A program made the translations under genes and the position numbers. Under the pieces are notes generated by a model, which was not told the DNA's origin, did not search any database, and saw only the letters and a program-made list of their open reading frames with translations. Shown here piece by piece: positions 24,413 through 32,643 of a stretch of 38,366 nucleotides of DNA (the first letter of the stretch is position 1; each line of letters begins with the position of its first letter). The DNA comes from Lachnospiraceae bacterium UBA6987 (GTDB lineage Bacteria; Bacillota; Clostridia; Lachnospirales; Lachnospiraceae), in the NCBI GenBank assembly GCA_002449955.1, contig DJYD01000024.1, positions 1 to 38,366 on the forward strand. The letters are read 5' to 3'.

Positions 24413-25366
24413 CTATTGGTGGGTCTTTGCGGCGGCCTTTACGGCACGCCGTTTTTTGATGGCTTTCCGGACGAGCAGCACGATAACGATGATAATGACC
24501 GCAAAGATCAGGAGTCCGGGAAGGCTTCCGGCTAAGAAAATAGCCAGATCCTTGAAGAATTCACCGGTTGATTCAAGCCCTTCCTTGAACGCAGCGGCGA
24601 TCCGTTCGCTGAAGGTCTCGGGCTCGGTCACCGGTTCCGTGTATATCTTGACTTCGGTGAGTTTGATCGAGACGGAAGAGTATTCCACCTGGTTATCATA
24701 GAGCCGAAGCTGCGAGGCGTAGTTCTCCAGTTCGTATTCGATCTCCGCAAGATGATCCTGGATCGTGAGGAGGTCTTCTAACTTTTCCGCCTTTGCCATC
24801 ATTTCAATGAGCGTATCCCGCTGCGTCTCAAGAGACTTCAGGCGGCTTGCGGTATCGGTATAGTTTAGTGTGATGTCCTTTACCTGCTCTGAGCGTGAAG
24901 TGACATTGCCGGTGCTGCCGATCTTTCCTTCAAACTCGGCAAGGGAGGAGACAGGAATACGCAGCACATAAGAAGCCGTGCGCGTATCGGTTTTGCGGTA
25001 GCTGTTTCCCGAGACCGAGGCGTTCTCGATATATCCGCCCATGGCACTTACCATGGCCGCGATATCAGCCGTCGACTTTTCGAAGTCCTGCGTCTCAATG
25101 GAAAATGACATCGTCTTTACGAGTTTCCGGCCAGACGCGGCAGCATTTTCAGCAGGCTTATCGGGGGTCTCGCTGCTCGTTTTCTGCGCGCCTTCGTATG
25201 CGAAAGCCGGCAGCGCAGCGTCATAGGTGTATGAGGCAGGAATATCCCCGGAAAGGTCTTCCTTAATATCCGTCGTATTCTGCATCTTTCCGGAGCTTCC
25301 GCATCCGGAGAGCAAAAGGGCAAGACTCAGAAAACAGGCAAAGCAGATACTTATCCTTCTTTTCAT
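24413..25366 (-). CDS. DUF4349 lipoprotein with C-terminal membrane helix
   Basis: A 317-residue cell-surface protein. It starts with a lipoprotein signal peptide whose lipobox is LLSGC, giving acylation at about Cys22. The DUF4349 domain follows, with VKTMSFSIETQDFEKST, MGGYIENASVSG and YVLRIPVSSLAEFEGKIG. A coiled coil (LETQRDTLIEMMAKAEKLED and on) leads to a membrane helix near the C-terminus (about 275-297) and a basic tail. The function of the family is unknown; members are often near ECF sigma systems, as here, where an ECF sigma gene is divergent. AAAGGAGG precedes the ATG. Confidence 0.9.
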   Translation of the reverse strand: MKRRISICFACFLSLALLLSGCGSSGKMQNTTDIKEDLSGDIPASYTYDAALPAFAYEGAQKTSSETPDKPAENAAASGRKLVKTMSFSIETQDFEKSTADIAAMVSAMGGYIENASVSGNSYRKTDTRTASYVLRIPVSSLAEFEGKIGSTGNVTSRSEQVKDITLNYTDTASRLKSLETQRDTLIEMMAKAEKLEDLLTIQDHLAEIEYELENYASQLRLYDNQVEYSSVSIKLTEVKIYTEPVTEPETFSERIAAAFKEGLESTGEFFKDLAIFLAGSLPGLLIFAVIIIVIVLLVRKAIKKRRAVKAAAKTHQ

Positions 25367-25443
25367 ATCGATTCCTCCTTTGATTTAATGTCGGGCAATA
25401 AATGATCTTTTCTGCACATAAAACAAACGGAAGCCATCAAACG

Positions 25444-25472
25444 TTGCAAAACTGCGGAAAAAAGATTAAAAT
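25444..25472 (+). promoter_or_regulatory. Promoter upstream of the second ECF sigma gene
   Basis: TTGCAA (25444-25449), a 17-base spacer and TAAAAT (25467-25472), leaving a leader of about 120 bases. The 235-base divergent region is AT-rich; no riboswitch was recognised in it. Confidence 0.6.
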
Positions 25473-25601
25473 ACAAAAGGAAAGAGACCTGCCGGATCCC
25501 AGCAAGAGGAAAATATAAAGAATTTATAAAATCGTTATTGTTTGCAGATAAGGCGGGACTTTCAGCAGCTTTTATTTGTATTGTTGAGGGAAAGGAAAAA
25601 A

Positions 25602-26066
25602 ATGAGAACAGCGGAAGAAATCGTAATGAAATACGAAAATCTGCTATACCGCACGGCTCTTTCAATCACCGGGAACAGAGAAGATGCCCTGGACATGGTT
25701 CAGGAAACATTCATCCGGTGGATTACGAAAAGGCCGGATTTTGAGTCAGACGAGCATGAAAAAGCCTGGCTGCTTCGTGTGGTCATCAATCTTTCCCGCA
25801 ATCTGGTGAAATCAGCTGCCCACAGGACTTCCTGTGAACTGCTGGATATCTATCCGGCGGAAACCCGTGAGGAAGAAGGTTTGATCCAGGAAGTGATGAA
25901 GCTTCCGGAAAAGATCAGAGAAGTGATTTATTTGTACTATTACGAAGAATACAATTCGCGGGAAATCGGCGAGATTCTGGGAGAAAACGTCAGTACAGTC
26001 AGAACGAGGCTGTCAAGAGGACGGACACTGTTAAAGCAGGTGCTGAAGGATTCGTGGGAGGCATGA
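25602..26066 (+). CDS. ECF-type RNA polymerase sigma factor
   Basis: A 154-residue sigma factor with region 2 (about 5-75; YRTALSITGNREDALDMVQE, then WLLRVVINLSRN) and region 4 (about 95-150; PEKIREVIYLYYYEEYNSRE, with IGEILGENVSTVRTRLSRGR as helix-turn-helix). The ATG at 25602 is preceded by AAAGGA; an upstream in-frame start at 25542 would add 20 residues without a good ribosome site. The next gene starts one base after its stop and encodes a one-TM protein, the usual sigma/anti-sigma arrangement. It differs clearly from the ECF sigma factor at 14111-14671. Confidence 0.93.
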   Translation: MRTAEEIVMKYENLLYRTALSITGNREDALDMVQETFIRWITKRPDFESDEHEKAWLLRVVINLSRNLVKSAAHRTSCELLDIYPAETREEEGLIQEVMKLPEKIREVIYLYYYEEYNSREIGEILGENVSTVRTRLSRGRTLLKQVLKDSWEA

Positions 26067-26067
26067 A

Positions 26068-26811
26068 ATGAAAGCTTATAAGGATTATATGGACCGAATA
26101 AAGCTGGATGAGCAGCAGCACCGAAAACTGCTGGAGGCAGTAAAGGCAGCGGAAAGAAATGCTGCGCCTTTGACAGCGGACCCAGCTGAGGATCCTGCCG
26201 CCTCGCAGGAGCCGGAGACGAAGATCCGCCGCTTCCCCCGGAAGATATGGGGTGTTTTGGCTTCAGCAGCTGCAGTGGCTGTCCTTGTCTTTACGGTTAA
26301 TCCGGACAATAACTTCAGCAAAAAAACTGCCGAGCTTACTTTTGCTTATGCAGATGTGACGATGTCTCCGGCTAATACCACTGCACCAGAAGCCCTGCCG
26401 ACAACAACGGACGGGATCAGCAAGGAAGAAAGCATTGCCGCAACTAAGGCGCCTGCAGCTACGGTGATGACGGAGGAAACCGGGGATGTCTTTTACCCGG
26501 AAGCTACTGAAGCCACGGCTACGAAATCCGGGCGGAATGAAGCGCAGCCTTACAGTGAAGTTATCACTTGTTCCCAGGTCGATTTCGGAGATAAAAAGAT
26601 CCCGTTTCTGGATGAAGCACTGTGCACCATGACAGAGAATGCTCCCGATATTGCACCGGATGTCACCTTCATTTACCATAATAAATTATTGTTTTACAAT
26701 ACCGAGACCGGAGCCTTGTCCTCCGAAAAAAGATATTGCCTGCTGTCAGAAGCGGATAAAACCGCGCTTAATGCGTTGCTTGCCGGGATTGAGACCGGTG
26801 CAAAACAATGA
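26068..26811 (+). CDS. One-TM membrane protein, probable anti-sigma factor
   Basis: I do not recognise a named family, but position and layout fit an ECF anti-sigma factor. The 247 residues comprise a cytoplasmic part (1-58; MKAYKDYMDRIKLDEQQHRK), one membrane helix (about 60-77) and an extracellular part of about 170 residues. The outer part starts with a Thr/Ala/Glu-rich low-complexity linker (about 95-165) and ends with a small domain of unknown type (LFYNTETGALSSEKRYCLL). There is no zinc-binding HxxxCxxC motif. It lies one base after the sigma gene, and its TGA overlaps the ATG of the next gene (ATGA). Confidence 0.78.
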   Translation: MKAYKDYMDRIKLDEQQHRKLLEAVKAAERNAAPLTADPAEDPAASQEPETKIRRFPRKIWGVLASAAAVAVLVFTVNPDNNFSKKTAELTFAYADVTMSPANTTAPEALPTTTDGISKEESIAATKAPAATVMTEETGDVFYPEATEATATKSGRNEAQPYSEVITCSQVDFGDKKIPFLDEALCTMTENAPDIAPDVTFIYHNKLLFYNTETGALSSEKRYCLLSEADKTALNALLAGIETGAKQ

Positions 26812-27053
26812 CAGCCTACGTCTATATTCTCCGATGCGGCGACGGGACGCTGTACACCGGATGGACCAATGATCCGGAACACCGTCTGAAGATGCACAAT
26901 GCCGGCAAAGGCGCAAAATACACAAAATCCCGATTGCCGGTTGAACTTGTGCATCTGGAAGAGTATAATTCCAAAGAAGAAGCCATGAAGCGCGAATATG
27001 CGCTGAAGAAGCTTTCCAGGAAGGAAAAACTCGAACTGATTGCCCATGCCTAA
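26808..27053 (+). CDS. UPF0213 family GIY-YIG nuclease-like protein
   Basis: An 81-residue single-domain GIY-YIG protein. The signature is YVYILRCGDGTLYTGWTNDP, where the YVY and YTGW elements form the active-site strand pair. Arg in PEHRLKMHN and Glu in KREYALKKL are the expected catalytic positions. Length matches the UPF0213 (YhbQ/YazA) family, whose role in DNA repair is only partly known. No ribosome binding site is obvious; the ATGA overlap with the preceding gene implies coupled translation. It overlaps topB by eight bases. Confidence 0.9.
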   Translation: MTAYVYILRCGDGTLYTGWTNDPEHRLKMHNAGKGAKYTKSRLPVELVHLEEYNSKEEAMKREYALKKLSRKEKLELIAHA

Positions 27054-29139
27054 AGCCCTTTTTATCGCTGAAAAACCAAGTGTTGCCCAGGAATTCGCCA
27101 AGGCACTCCATGAACCTATGACCAGAAACGACGGCTTTCTCGAAAGCGAGCGGGCCGTCGTCACTTGGTGTGTGGGCCATTTGGTGACGATGAGCTATCC
27201 GGAAGTGTATGATCCCGAACTGAAAAAGTGGACCCTGGAAACACTGCCGTTTATTCCGGAAGAGTTCAGGTATGAACTGATCCCGGCGGTGAAAAAGCAG
27301 TTTAATATCGTAAAATCCCTGATGCACCGGAAAGACGTGGACCGCATTTATATCTGCACGGACTCAGGACGCGAGGGGGAATATATCTACCGTCTGGTTG
27401 CGCAGATGGCCGGTGTTCCGAAGACGACAAAGCAGCTGCGGGTCTGGATCGATTCTCAGACGGAGGAAGAAATCCGCCGCGGGATCCAGAACGCGAAGGA
27501 TGATGCGGAATATAACAATCTCTCCGATGCCGCGTATCTGCGTGCGAAGGAAGACTATCTGATGGGCATCAATTTTTCCCGCCTTCTTTCTGTCAAATAT
27601 GGGTATGAGATCCGGGATTTCCTCGGCGATCCGAAAATCAAAATTGCGGTAGGGCGTGTCATGACCTGCGTGCTCGGCATGGTGGTCAGAAGAGAACGTG
27701 AGATCAGAAGCTTCGTCAAGATGCCGTTCTATAAGCTGATCCTGCACCTTTCTCCGGAAGGCGGTACGGGAAAACAGCTGGATACGGAATGGCGTGTGAC
27801 AGATGATTCGAGACATGCCGGCGCGCCTTATCTTTATCGGAACAACGGATTTAAGGAAAAAGCTCAGGCTGAAAAAACTGCGGCAGATCTTATGAAGGAC
27901 CCTCCGGTCAGTGCGCAGATCGTCAGGATCGGCTCCAAAAAAGAAAAAGTCAATCCACCTCTTTTATTCAACCTTGCCGAGCTGCAGAACACCTGCTCGC
28001 GCAGCCTGAAAATCAGCCCGGATGAGACCCTGAAGATCGTGCAGGAGCTCTATGAGAAGAAATTGGTGACCTATCCGCGTACGGATGCCCGAGTTCTTTC
28101 TTCGGCAATTGCGAAAGAGATCGATAAAAATCTGCGTGGTCTGATAAAATATGAAGAGGCGGCGCCTTATGCCTCCCATGTCCTGGAAAACGGTCTGTAT
28201 AAGGGGATAGGAAAGAGCCGTTATACGAACGACAAGATGATCACGGATCATTATGCCATCATACCGACCGGGCAGGGCCTGCAGAATCTGGCTTCAATGC
28301 CGAAAATAAACCGGGATGTCTATGAAAAGATCGTCAGGCGCTTCCTTGCTATATTCTATCCGCCGGCTGAGTATCAGAAATATGAGCTGGAGGTGCAAAT
28401 CGGGTCGGAGCATTTCTTTGCCGCCTATAAGACCATGACAAACGAGGGCTTCATGAAAGTCAGCGGGGTCTGGCAGAACAAAAAGAAGACAGACGGAGAA
28501 GAAGAGGAGCAGGACGCAGCAGGTCTCGGCGAGCTGCTTTCCGGGCTCAAGAAGGGACAGAATCTCACCGTGGCAGGGATCGATATCAAAGAAGGAGAAA
28601 CGTCTCCGCCTTCGCGCTATAACACCGGTTCCCTGATCCTTGCCATGGAAAATGCGGGTCAGTTGATTGAAGACGAAGATCTCCGTGCGCAGATCAAGGG
28701 CTCTGGCATAGGCACCAGCGCCACACGTGCGGAAATCCTTAAAAAGTTGGAAACCAACCGCTATCTGTCTGTGGTGAAAAAGACGCAGATCGTTCAGCCG
28801 ACCCAGCTGGGAGAAATGATATTTGATACCGTGGCCTGTTCCATCAAACCGCTTTTGAATGCGGAGCTTACCGCAAGCTGGGAACTCGGCCTTTCACGTA
28901 CGGCGGAGGGGACGATCACGGCAGACGAATATATGGCAAAACTCGACGACTTCATCAGACGAAGGGTAGCTGCCGTTAAGAATTCGGACTTCAGACCGTG
29001 GCTGCGGAGCGCATTTGCCCATACGGCTTCGTATTATCAGTCATGGAAGGAGACGGGCACGCAAAAGAAAACCAAAGGAAGCAGAAAGCCCTTGGCAGAT
29101 AAAAAAGCAAGCAGAAAGAAAGCGGAGGAAACATCATGA
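27046..29139 (+). CDS. topB: DNA topoisomerase III
   Basis: A type IA topoisomerase that relaxes and decatenates DNA. The protein has 697 residues from the ATG inside the end of the GIY-YIG gene; a TTG six bases earlier is less likely because the family opens with the toprim strand, as in KALFIAEKPSVAQE. The toprim acidic residues are in DSGREGEYIYR, and the active-site tyrosine is Tyr343 in TYPRTDAR. GIGTSATRAEILKKLE near the end is typical. A Lys-rich tail replaces any zinc fingers. It is translationally coupled on both sides and belongs to the ECF sigma operon by position. Confidence 0.94.
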   Translation: MPKALFIAEKPSVAQEFAKALHEPMTRNDGFLESERAVVTWCVGHLVTMSYPEVYDPELKKWTLETLPFIPEEFRYELIPAVKKQFNIVKSLMHRKDVDRIYICTDSGREGEYIYRLVAQMAGVPKTTKQLRVWIDSQTEEEIRRGIQNAKDDAEYNNLSDAAYLRAKEDYLMGINFSRLLSVKYGYEIRDFLGDPKIKIAVGRVMTCVLGMVVRREREIRSFVKMPFYKLILHLSPEGGTGKQLDTEWRVTDDSRHAGAPYLYRNNGFKEKAQAEKTAADLMKDPPVSAQIVRIGSKKEKVNPPLLFNLAELQNTCSRSLKISPDETLKIVQELYEKKLVTYPRTDARVLSSAIAKEIDKNLRGLIKYEEAAPYASHVLENGLYKGIGKSRYTNDKMITDHYAIIPTGQGLQNLASMPKINRDVYEKIVRRFLAIFYPPAEYQKYELEVQIGSEHFFAAYKTMTNEGFMKVSGVWQNKKKTDGEEEEQDAAGLGELLSGLKKGQNLTVAGIDIKEGETSPPSRYNTGSLILAMENAGQLIEDEDLRAQIKGSGIGTSATRAEILKKLETNRYLSVVKKTQIVQPTQLGEMIFDTVACSIKPLLNAELTASWELGLSRTAEGTITADEYMAKLDDFIRRRVAAVKNSDFRPWLRSAFAHTASYYQSWKETGTQKKTKGSRKPLADKKASRKKAEETS

Positions 29140-29813
29140 ACACTGAGGCTTTGAAAAGCAAGAATCTGTTGGATACCACCCATACTGCGGCGGCAGCCCT
29201 CTTTGCACAGACGGAATACCCCTGGGAAGTTCTGCCGTTGATCAAGGGCTTTGTCTCTGCACTCGGAAAAACACTTGATGCGAATGAATACACGGAAATT
29301 GCGCCGGAAGTCTGGGTGCACAAAAGCGTGAAGATCGCACCCACGGCTTCCTTAAACGGCCCCTGCATCATCGGAGAAGGAACGGAGGTCAGACAATGTG
29401 CATTTGTGCGCGGCAGCGCGCTCATCGGTGCGCACTGCGTGATCGGCAATTCTACGGAAGTGAAAAACAGCATCATCTTTGATAACTGCGAAGTCCCGCA
29501 TTACAATTATGTCGGGGATTCCGTGCTGGGCTTCCATGCCCATATGGGAGCCGGTTCGATCCTTTCCAATATCAAGGCCGACAAGAAGAATGTTACCATT
29601 GCTTTTGAGGGAGAGAAGATCCAGACCGGTCTTCGCAAGATGGGCGCCGTGCTCGGCGATTATGTGGATCTTGGCTGCAATTCCGTCTGCAATCCGGGCA
29701 GTGTGATCGGTCCGAGAACCAATCTGTATCCGCTGTCCTTTGTGCGCGGTTTTGTTCCGGCGGATCATGTGTACAAAAAACAGGGCGAGACAGCCGAAAA
29801 GCATTACGACTGA
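29136..29813 (+). CDS. Left-handed beta-helix (hexapeptide repeat) protein, GlmU-C-like
   Basis: A 225-residue protein with an alpha-helical start and hexapeptide repeats (about 60-200): PTASLNGPCIIGEGTEVRQC, ALIGAHCVIGNSTEVKNSII, and AGSILSNIKAD. The repeats resemble the acetyltransferase or sugar-nucleotide enzyme C-terminal helix (GlmU type). The nucleotidyltransferase domain is absent, so it is not a complete GlmU or glucose-1-phosphate enzyme. It is often labelled UDP-N-acetylglucosamine pyrophosphorylase-like; the substrate is unknown. The start overlaps the topB stop (ATGA) and follows GCGGAGG. It is the last gene before a convergent lysR. Confidence 0.85.
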   Translation: MNTEALKSKNLLDTTHTAAAALFAQTEYPWEVLPLIKGFVSALGKTLDANEYTEIAPEVWVHKSVKIAPTASLNGPCIIGEGTEVRQCAFVRGSALIGAHCVIGNSTEVKNSIIFDNCEVPHYNYVGDSVLGFHAHMGAGSILSNIKADKKNVTIAFEGEKIQTGLRKMGAVLGDYVDLGCNSVCNPGSVIGPRTNLYPLSFVRGFVPADHVYKKQGETAEKHYD

Positions 29814-29842
29814 TCTGCCCTGTGTGACGCGAAAGCTGCAGC

Positions 29843-30790
29843 TTAATTGAGAACGGTTTCTGAAGCGATTTTGAGGAATTCCTCCATGGCGCGCGTCACG
29901 TATTTTCCGTTCTTGTAGAAGAAGCAGAGTGCCCGGCGGGAATACTCGGGGTCAAGCTTGTAGAAGACGACGTTCGGGTTGTGGTACGTGTTCATCACCA
30001 GTGTATCCGTAACAAAGGAGATGCCGATCCCGGAGCAGGTAACATTGTAGCTGGTCATCTGCTGGTCAAGGTTAAGAAGCACGTTGGGCTTGATGTGGTG
30101 ATGCTCAAAAATGCTCATCGCACGGTCGCGGGTATCGTTGCCGCTCTTTAACAGGATAAAGGGCTCGTTAGCAAACCTTTCGAACGGAACAGCAGGGAAG
30201 ATGTCCGACAGAAAGCGCCGGCTCGTGATATCGTCAAGCGAGAGCTGATAGTTTTTCAGCTGGTTATTGACCGGATAGGCGGCAGGAACGGCAAGCAGCA
30301 GATTCTCCATGCGGTACAGCACAGAGGCATGCGACGACGAATCGAAGATATAATTGTCAACGATCAGATCAAGGCTGCCGTCCATAAGCTTCTGATCAAG
30401 CTGCGGGGTGTTGGCTTCTACGACATTGATCTCGATGCTTGGATAGCGTTTGGTAAAGCGTGCGATGATCGGAGGCAGGATGCAGGAGGTAAACAGATTG
30501 CTCCCGCCTACATTGATTTCCCCGACCTTCAGCTCTTCCAGATTGCTGAGATAGTTCATGAAACCATTCTGCAGATCCATGTACTGCTTGATGACTTCAA
30601 TGTATTTTTCCCCGCATTCGGTCAGACCTACCGGATTGGTGCTCCGGTCAAAGATCGGACATCCGATTTTATGCTCTATGCGCTTGATCGTCACGCTGAG
30701 TGCAGGCTGAGAAATGAACAGGTTTTTTGCTGCTTTGGAAAAACTCCGTTCTTTGTAAACTTCGTAGACATATTCGGGATTGCTGAACAT
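29843..30790 (-). CDS. LysR family transcriptional regulator
   Basis: A 315-residue DNA-binding regulator. The N-terminal winged helix-turn-helix (1-62) reads FSKAAKNLFISQPALSVTIK and ends in CPIFDRSTNPVGLTECG; the periplasmic-binding-like effector domain follows (about 92-300). AAAGGAG precedes the ATG. Its promoter overlaps that of the divergent uridine kinase gene. LysR proteins usually repress themselves and act on a divergent neighbour, so control of the uridine kinase gene is possible but unproven. The effector cannot be told. Confidence 0.92.
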   Translation of the reverse strand: MFSNPEYVYEVYKERSFSKAAKNLFISQPALSVTIKRIEHKIGCPIFDRSTNPVGLTECGEKYIEVIKQYMDLQNGFMNYLSNLEELKVGEINVGGSNLFTSCILPPIIARFTKRYPSIEINVVEANTPQLDQKLMDGSLDLIVDNYIFDSSSHASVLYRMENLLLAVPAAYPVNNQLKNYQLSLDDITSRRFLSDIFPAVPFERFANEPFILLKSGNDTRDRAMSIFEHHHIKPNVLLNLDQQMTSYNVTCSGIGISFVTDTLVMNTYHNPNVVFYKLDPEYSRRALCFFYKNGKYVTRAMEEFLKIASETVLN

Positions 30791-30829
30791 ACAACATCTC
30801 CTTTATAACAGGGTGTCACGCATATTTTA

Positions 30830-30858
30830 TTGTTTATATATTAACATACGGTTATACC
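30830..30858 (+). promoter_or_regulatory. Promoter of the uridine kinase gene
   Basis: TTGTTT (30830-30835), a 17-base spacer and TATACC (30853-30858), 38 bases before the ATG. Confidence 0.65.
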
Positions 30859-30866
30859 TATTACAA
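30838..30866 (-). promoter_or_regulatory. Promoter of the lysR gene, overlapping the udk promoter
   Basis: On the minus strand TTGTAA (30866-30861), a 17-base spacer and TAATAT (30843-30838). It shares most bases with the udk promoter. The imperfect inverted repeat ATACGGT-TAT-ACCTAT in the overlap is a candidate LysR operator. Confidence 0.6.
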
Positions 30867-30896
30867 CAAAAAAATTATGAGATTTTGGGAGGAAAA

Positions 30897-31523
30897 ATGC
30901 AGGATATTCTCGTCGTAGGGATCGCCGGGGGCTCCGGCAGCGGCAAAACAACGCTCACGAGGAGATTGATGGACCGTTTCGGCGATGACATCGCCGTCGT
31001 TCATCATGACAATTATTACCGGGCACATGATGACCTGACTTATGAAGAACGCACGCACCTCAATTATGACTGCCCGGATTCCTTTGAAACAGAGCTGATG
31101 GCAGAGCATCTTCGGCTGCTGAAAATGGGCAGGAGCATCCACTGTCCCGTATATGATTATACCGTTCACAACAGAAGCAGTGAGACGGTGCTGATCGAAC
31201 CTCGTCCGATCATTCTCGTAGAGGGGATCATGATTTTTGCCGAACCGCTTCTGGTAGAACAGATGGATATCAAGATTTTTGTGGACACGGATGCGGATAT
31301 CCGGCTGTGCCGACGCGTCGTCCGCGATGTCTGTGAGCGTGCGAGAACGGTGGAGAGCGTGACCAGGCAGTGGTTATCCACCGTGAAGCCCATGCATGAA
31401 ATGTATGTGGAACCGTCTAAGAAAAATGCGGATATTATTGTTCCCGAAGGGGGAGAAAACCGAGTGGCGATCAGTATGATCGTTGGCTGTATTGAACGGC
31501 ATCTGAACGCAGTAAGAGCTTAG
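30897..31523 (+). CDS. udk: Uridine kinase
   Basis: The enzyme phosphorylates uridine or cytidine in nucleoside salvage. The protein has 208 residues from the ATG preceded by GGGAGG; an earlier in-frame start at 30780 would run through the promoter region. Family motifs are the Walker A loop GIAGGSGSGKTTLTRR, HHDNYYRAHDDL, NYDCPDSFET, VYDYTVHNRS, the ILVEGIMIF strand and KIFVDTDADIRLCRR. The C-terminal KPMHEMYVEPSKKNADIIVP is also typical. Length is normal. With upp it gives two routes to UMP in this window. Confidence 0.95.
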   Translation: MQDILVVGIAGGSGSGKTTLTRRLMDRFGDDIAVVHHDNYYRAHDDLTYEERTHLNYDCPDSFETELMAEHLRLLKMGRSIHCPVYDYTVHNRSSETVLIEPRPIILVEGIMIFAEPLLVEQMDIKIFVDTDADIRLCRRVVRDVCERARTVESVTRQWLSTVKPMHEMYVEPSKKNADIIVPEGGENRVAISMIVGCIERHLNAVRA

Positions 31524-31549
31524 AAACGCGAAAGCGCGTAAAGAGTGGA

Positions 31550-31575
31550 AAGAGGCGGCTTTCTGCCGCCTTTTC
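31550..31575 (+). terminator. Intrinsic terminator after udk
   Basis: GGCGGC and GCCGCC arms, extended by A-T pairs, with a five-base loop and TTTT following. Confidence 0.85.
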
Positions 31576-31644
31576 CCATGAGGTCAAATGTGCATTTCAG
31601 GGCTTTAGTTCATTAAATATTCACATTTGTGCCGCATGTTTTGC

Positions 31645-31673
31645 TTGAAATGAAACTCGTCTTAATATATATT
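31645..31673 (+). promoter_or_regulatory. Promoter of the CPBP protease-rpoD operon
   Basis: TTGAAA (31645-31650), a 17-base spacer and TATATT (31668-31673); an overlapping TTGCTT/TAATAT pair (31641, 31663) is an alternative. The rest of the 215-base leader region holds an eight-base inverted repeat (CAAATGTG at 31585, CACATTTG at 31622). Confidence 0.65.
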
Positions 31674-31738
31674 TTAACGTGAATATCCATGTGCCCCGGC
31701 ACAGGATGTCCGAAGCACAGCTTCGGAAAGGAGATGGA

Positions 31739-32632
31739 ATGAAACCTGATCAAAAGCCCGGCTTTTTCGTAATGCTGTGGGAGCTTTTATATCCTTTTCT
31801 GGTTTATGAACTGATTTCAACTGTCGTCAGCGTTGTCATGAGCATGCTGCTTGTCAGTCTGAATCCATCAGCTTTTGAAACCGGATCGAATCTGAATGAA
31901 ATGGCCTTGGCCATTTCCGGCCTGATCGCCGAACACTACGGCGAGATCGCAGCCGTCTCTGCCGGTCTTACCCTGCCTCTTCTGATCTTCTTATACAGGA
32001 ATGACAGAAGAAAAGAAAAGGCCGCTGCAGTGTATGAAGCATGGGAGGCGGTTCCCTTTTACCACTATATCGTGGCGCTTATCATGGGCGTCTCCGCATG
32101 CCTTGCATTGAATCATCTGATGGTTTTCAGCAGGCTGACAGAACTCCTCTCTGACGGATACGAGGCGACAGCCGCACTGCTGTTCCAGGGAAAGATCGTC
32201 CTGGAGATCGTCTTTGCAGGAATCCTGATCCCGATCGTGGAAGAGCTTATCTTCAGAGGCTTGACGTACAGGCGTCTGCGCTGGTACCTGAATCCGGTTC
32301 CGGCAATGCTTTTATCGGCTCTGTTTTTCGGAGCCGTTCACGGGAATCTGCTGCAGGGAATCTATGCCTTCATTCTGGGCATGCTGTTAGCTTTTACCTA
32401 TGAGCGTTTTCACAGTATTCTGGCACCGATCCTGATCCACGCCGGCGCGAACATCCTGTCCGTCCTGATCAGTGATGCCCATATTCTGGATTTTGTTTAC
32501 AAAGAGGATAGCCTCTTCCTGATCGTGACGGGAGTGGCTCTGGTGATATTTATCATCACGTTCTATCTTATAGCGACTTATGTCTATCCGAGAAAAAAGG
32601 CGGATTCGCCCAAGCAGGCGGAACGGAGTTAA
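31739..32632 (+). CDS. CPBP family intramembrane metalloprotease
   Basis: A multi-pass membrane protein of the CAAX-protease/bacteriocin-processing (Abi) family. The ATG at 31739 follows AAAGGAG and gives 297 residues; a GTG 60 bases earlier is in frame but has no ribosome site. Hydrophobic helices fill most of the length (about 10-40, 55-86, 108-130, 155-170, 187-220, 225-245, 255-285). The catalytic motifs are complete: Glu168-Glu169 with Arg173 in VEELIFRG, His201 in FFGAVHGN, and His234/Asn238 in LIHAGAN. The substrate is unknown. rpoD starts 11 bases downstream. Confidence 0.9.
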   Translation: MKPDQKPGFFVMLWELLYPFLVYELISTVVSVVMSMLLVSLNPSAFETGSNLNEMALAISGLIAEHYGEIAAVSAGLTLPLLIFLYRNDRRKEKAAAVYEAWEAVPFYHYIVALIMGVSACLALNHLMVFSRLTELLSDGYEATAALLFQGKIVLEIVFAGILIPIVEELIFRGLTYRRLRWYLNPVPAMLLSALFFGAVHGNLLQGIYAFILGMLLAFTYERFHSILAPILIHAGANILSVLISDAHILDFVYKEDSLFLIVTGVALVIFIITFYLIATYVYPRKKADSPKQAERS

Positions 32633-32643
32633 AGGAGGAAATT

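Noticed and set aside
30780..30896. A longer uridine kinase starting at 30780
   Set aside because: The added residues would be translated from the promoter and lysR leader region and lack a ribosome binding site, while GGGAGG lies directly before the ATG at 30897.
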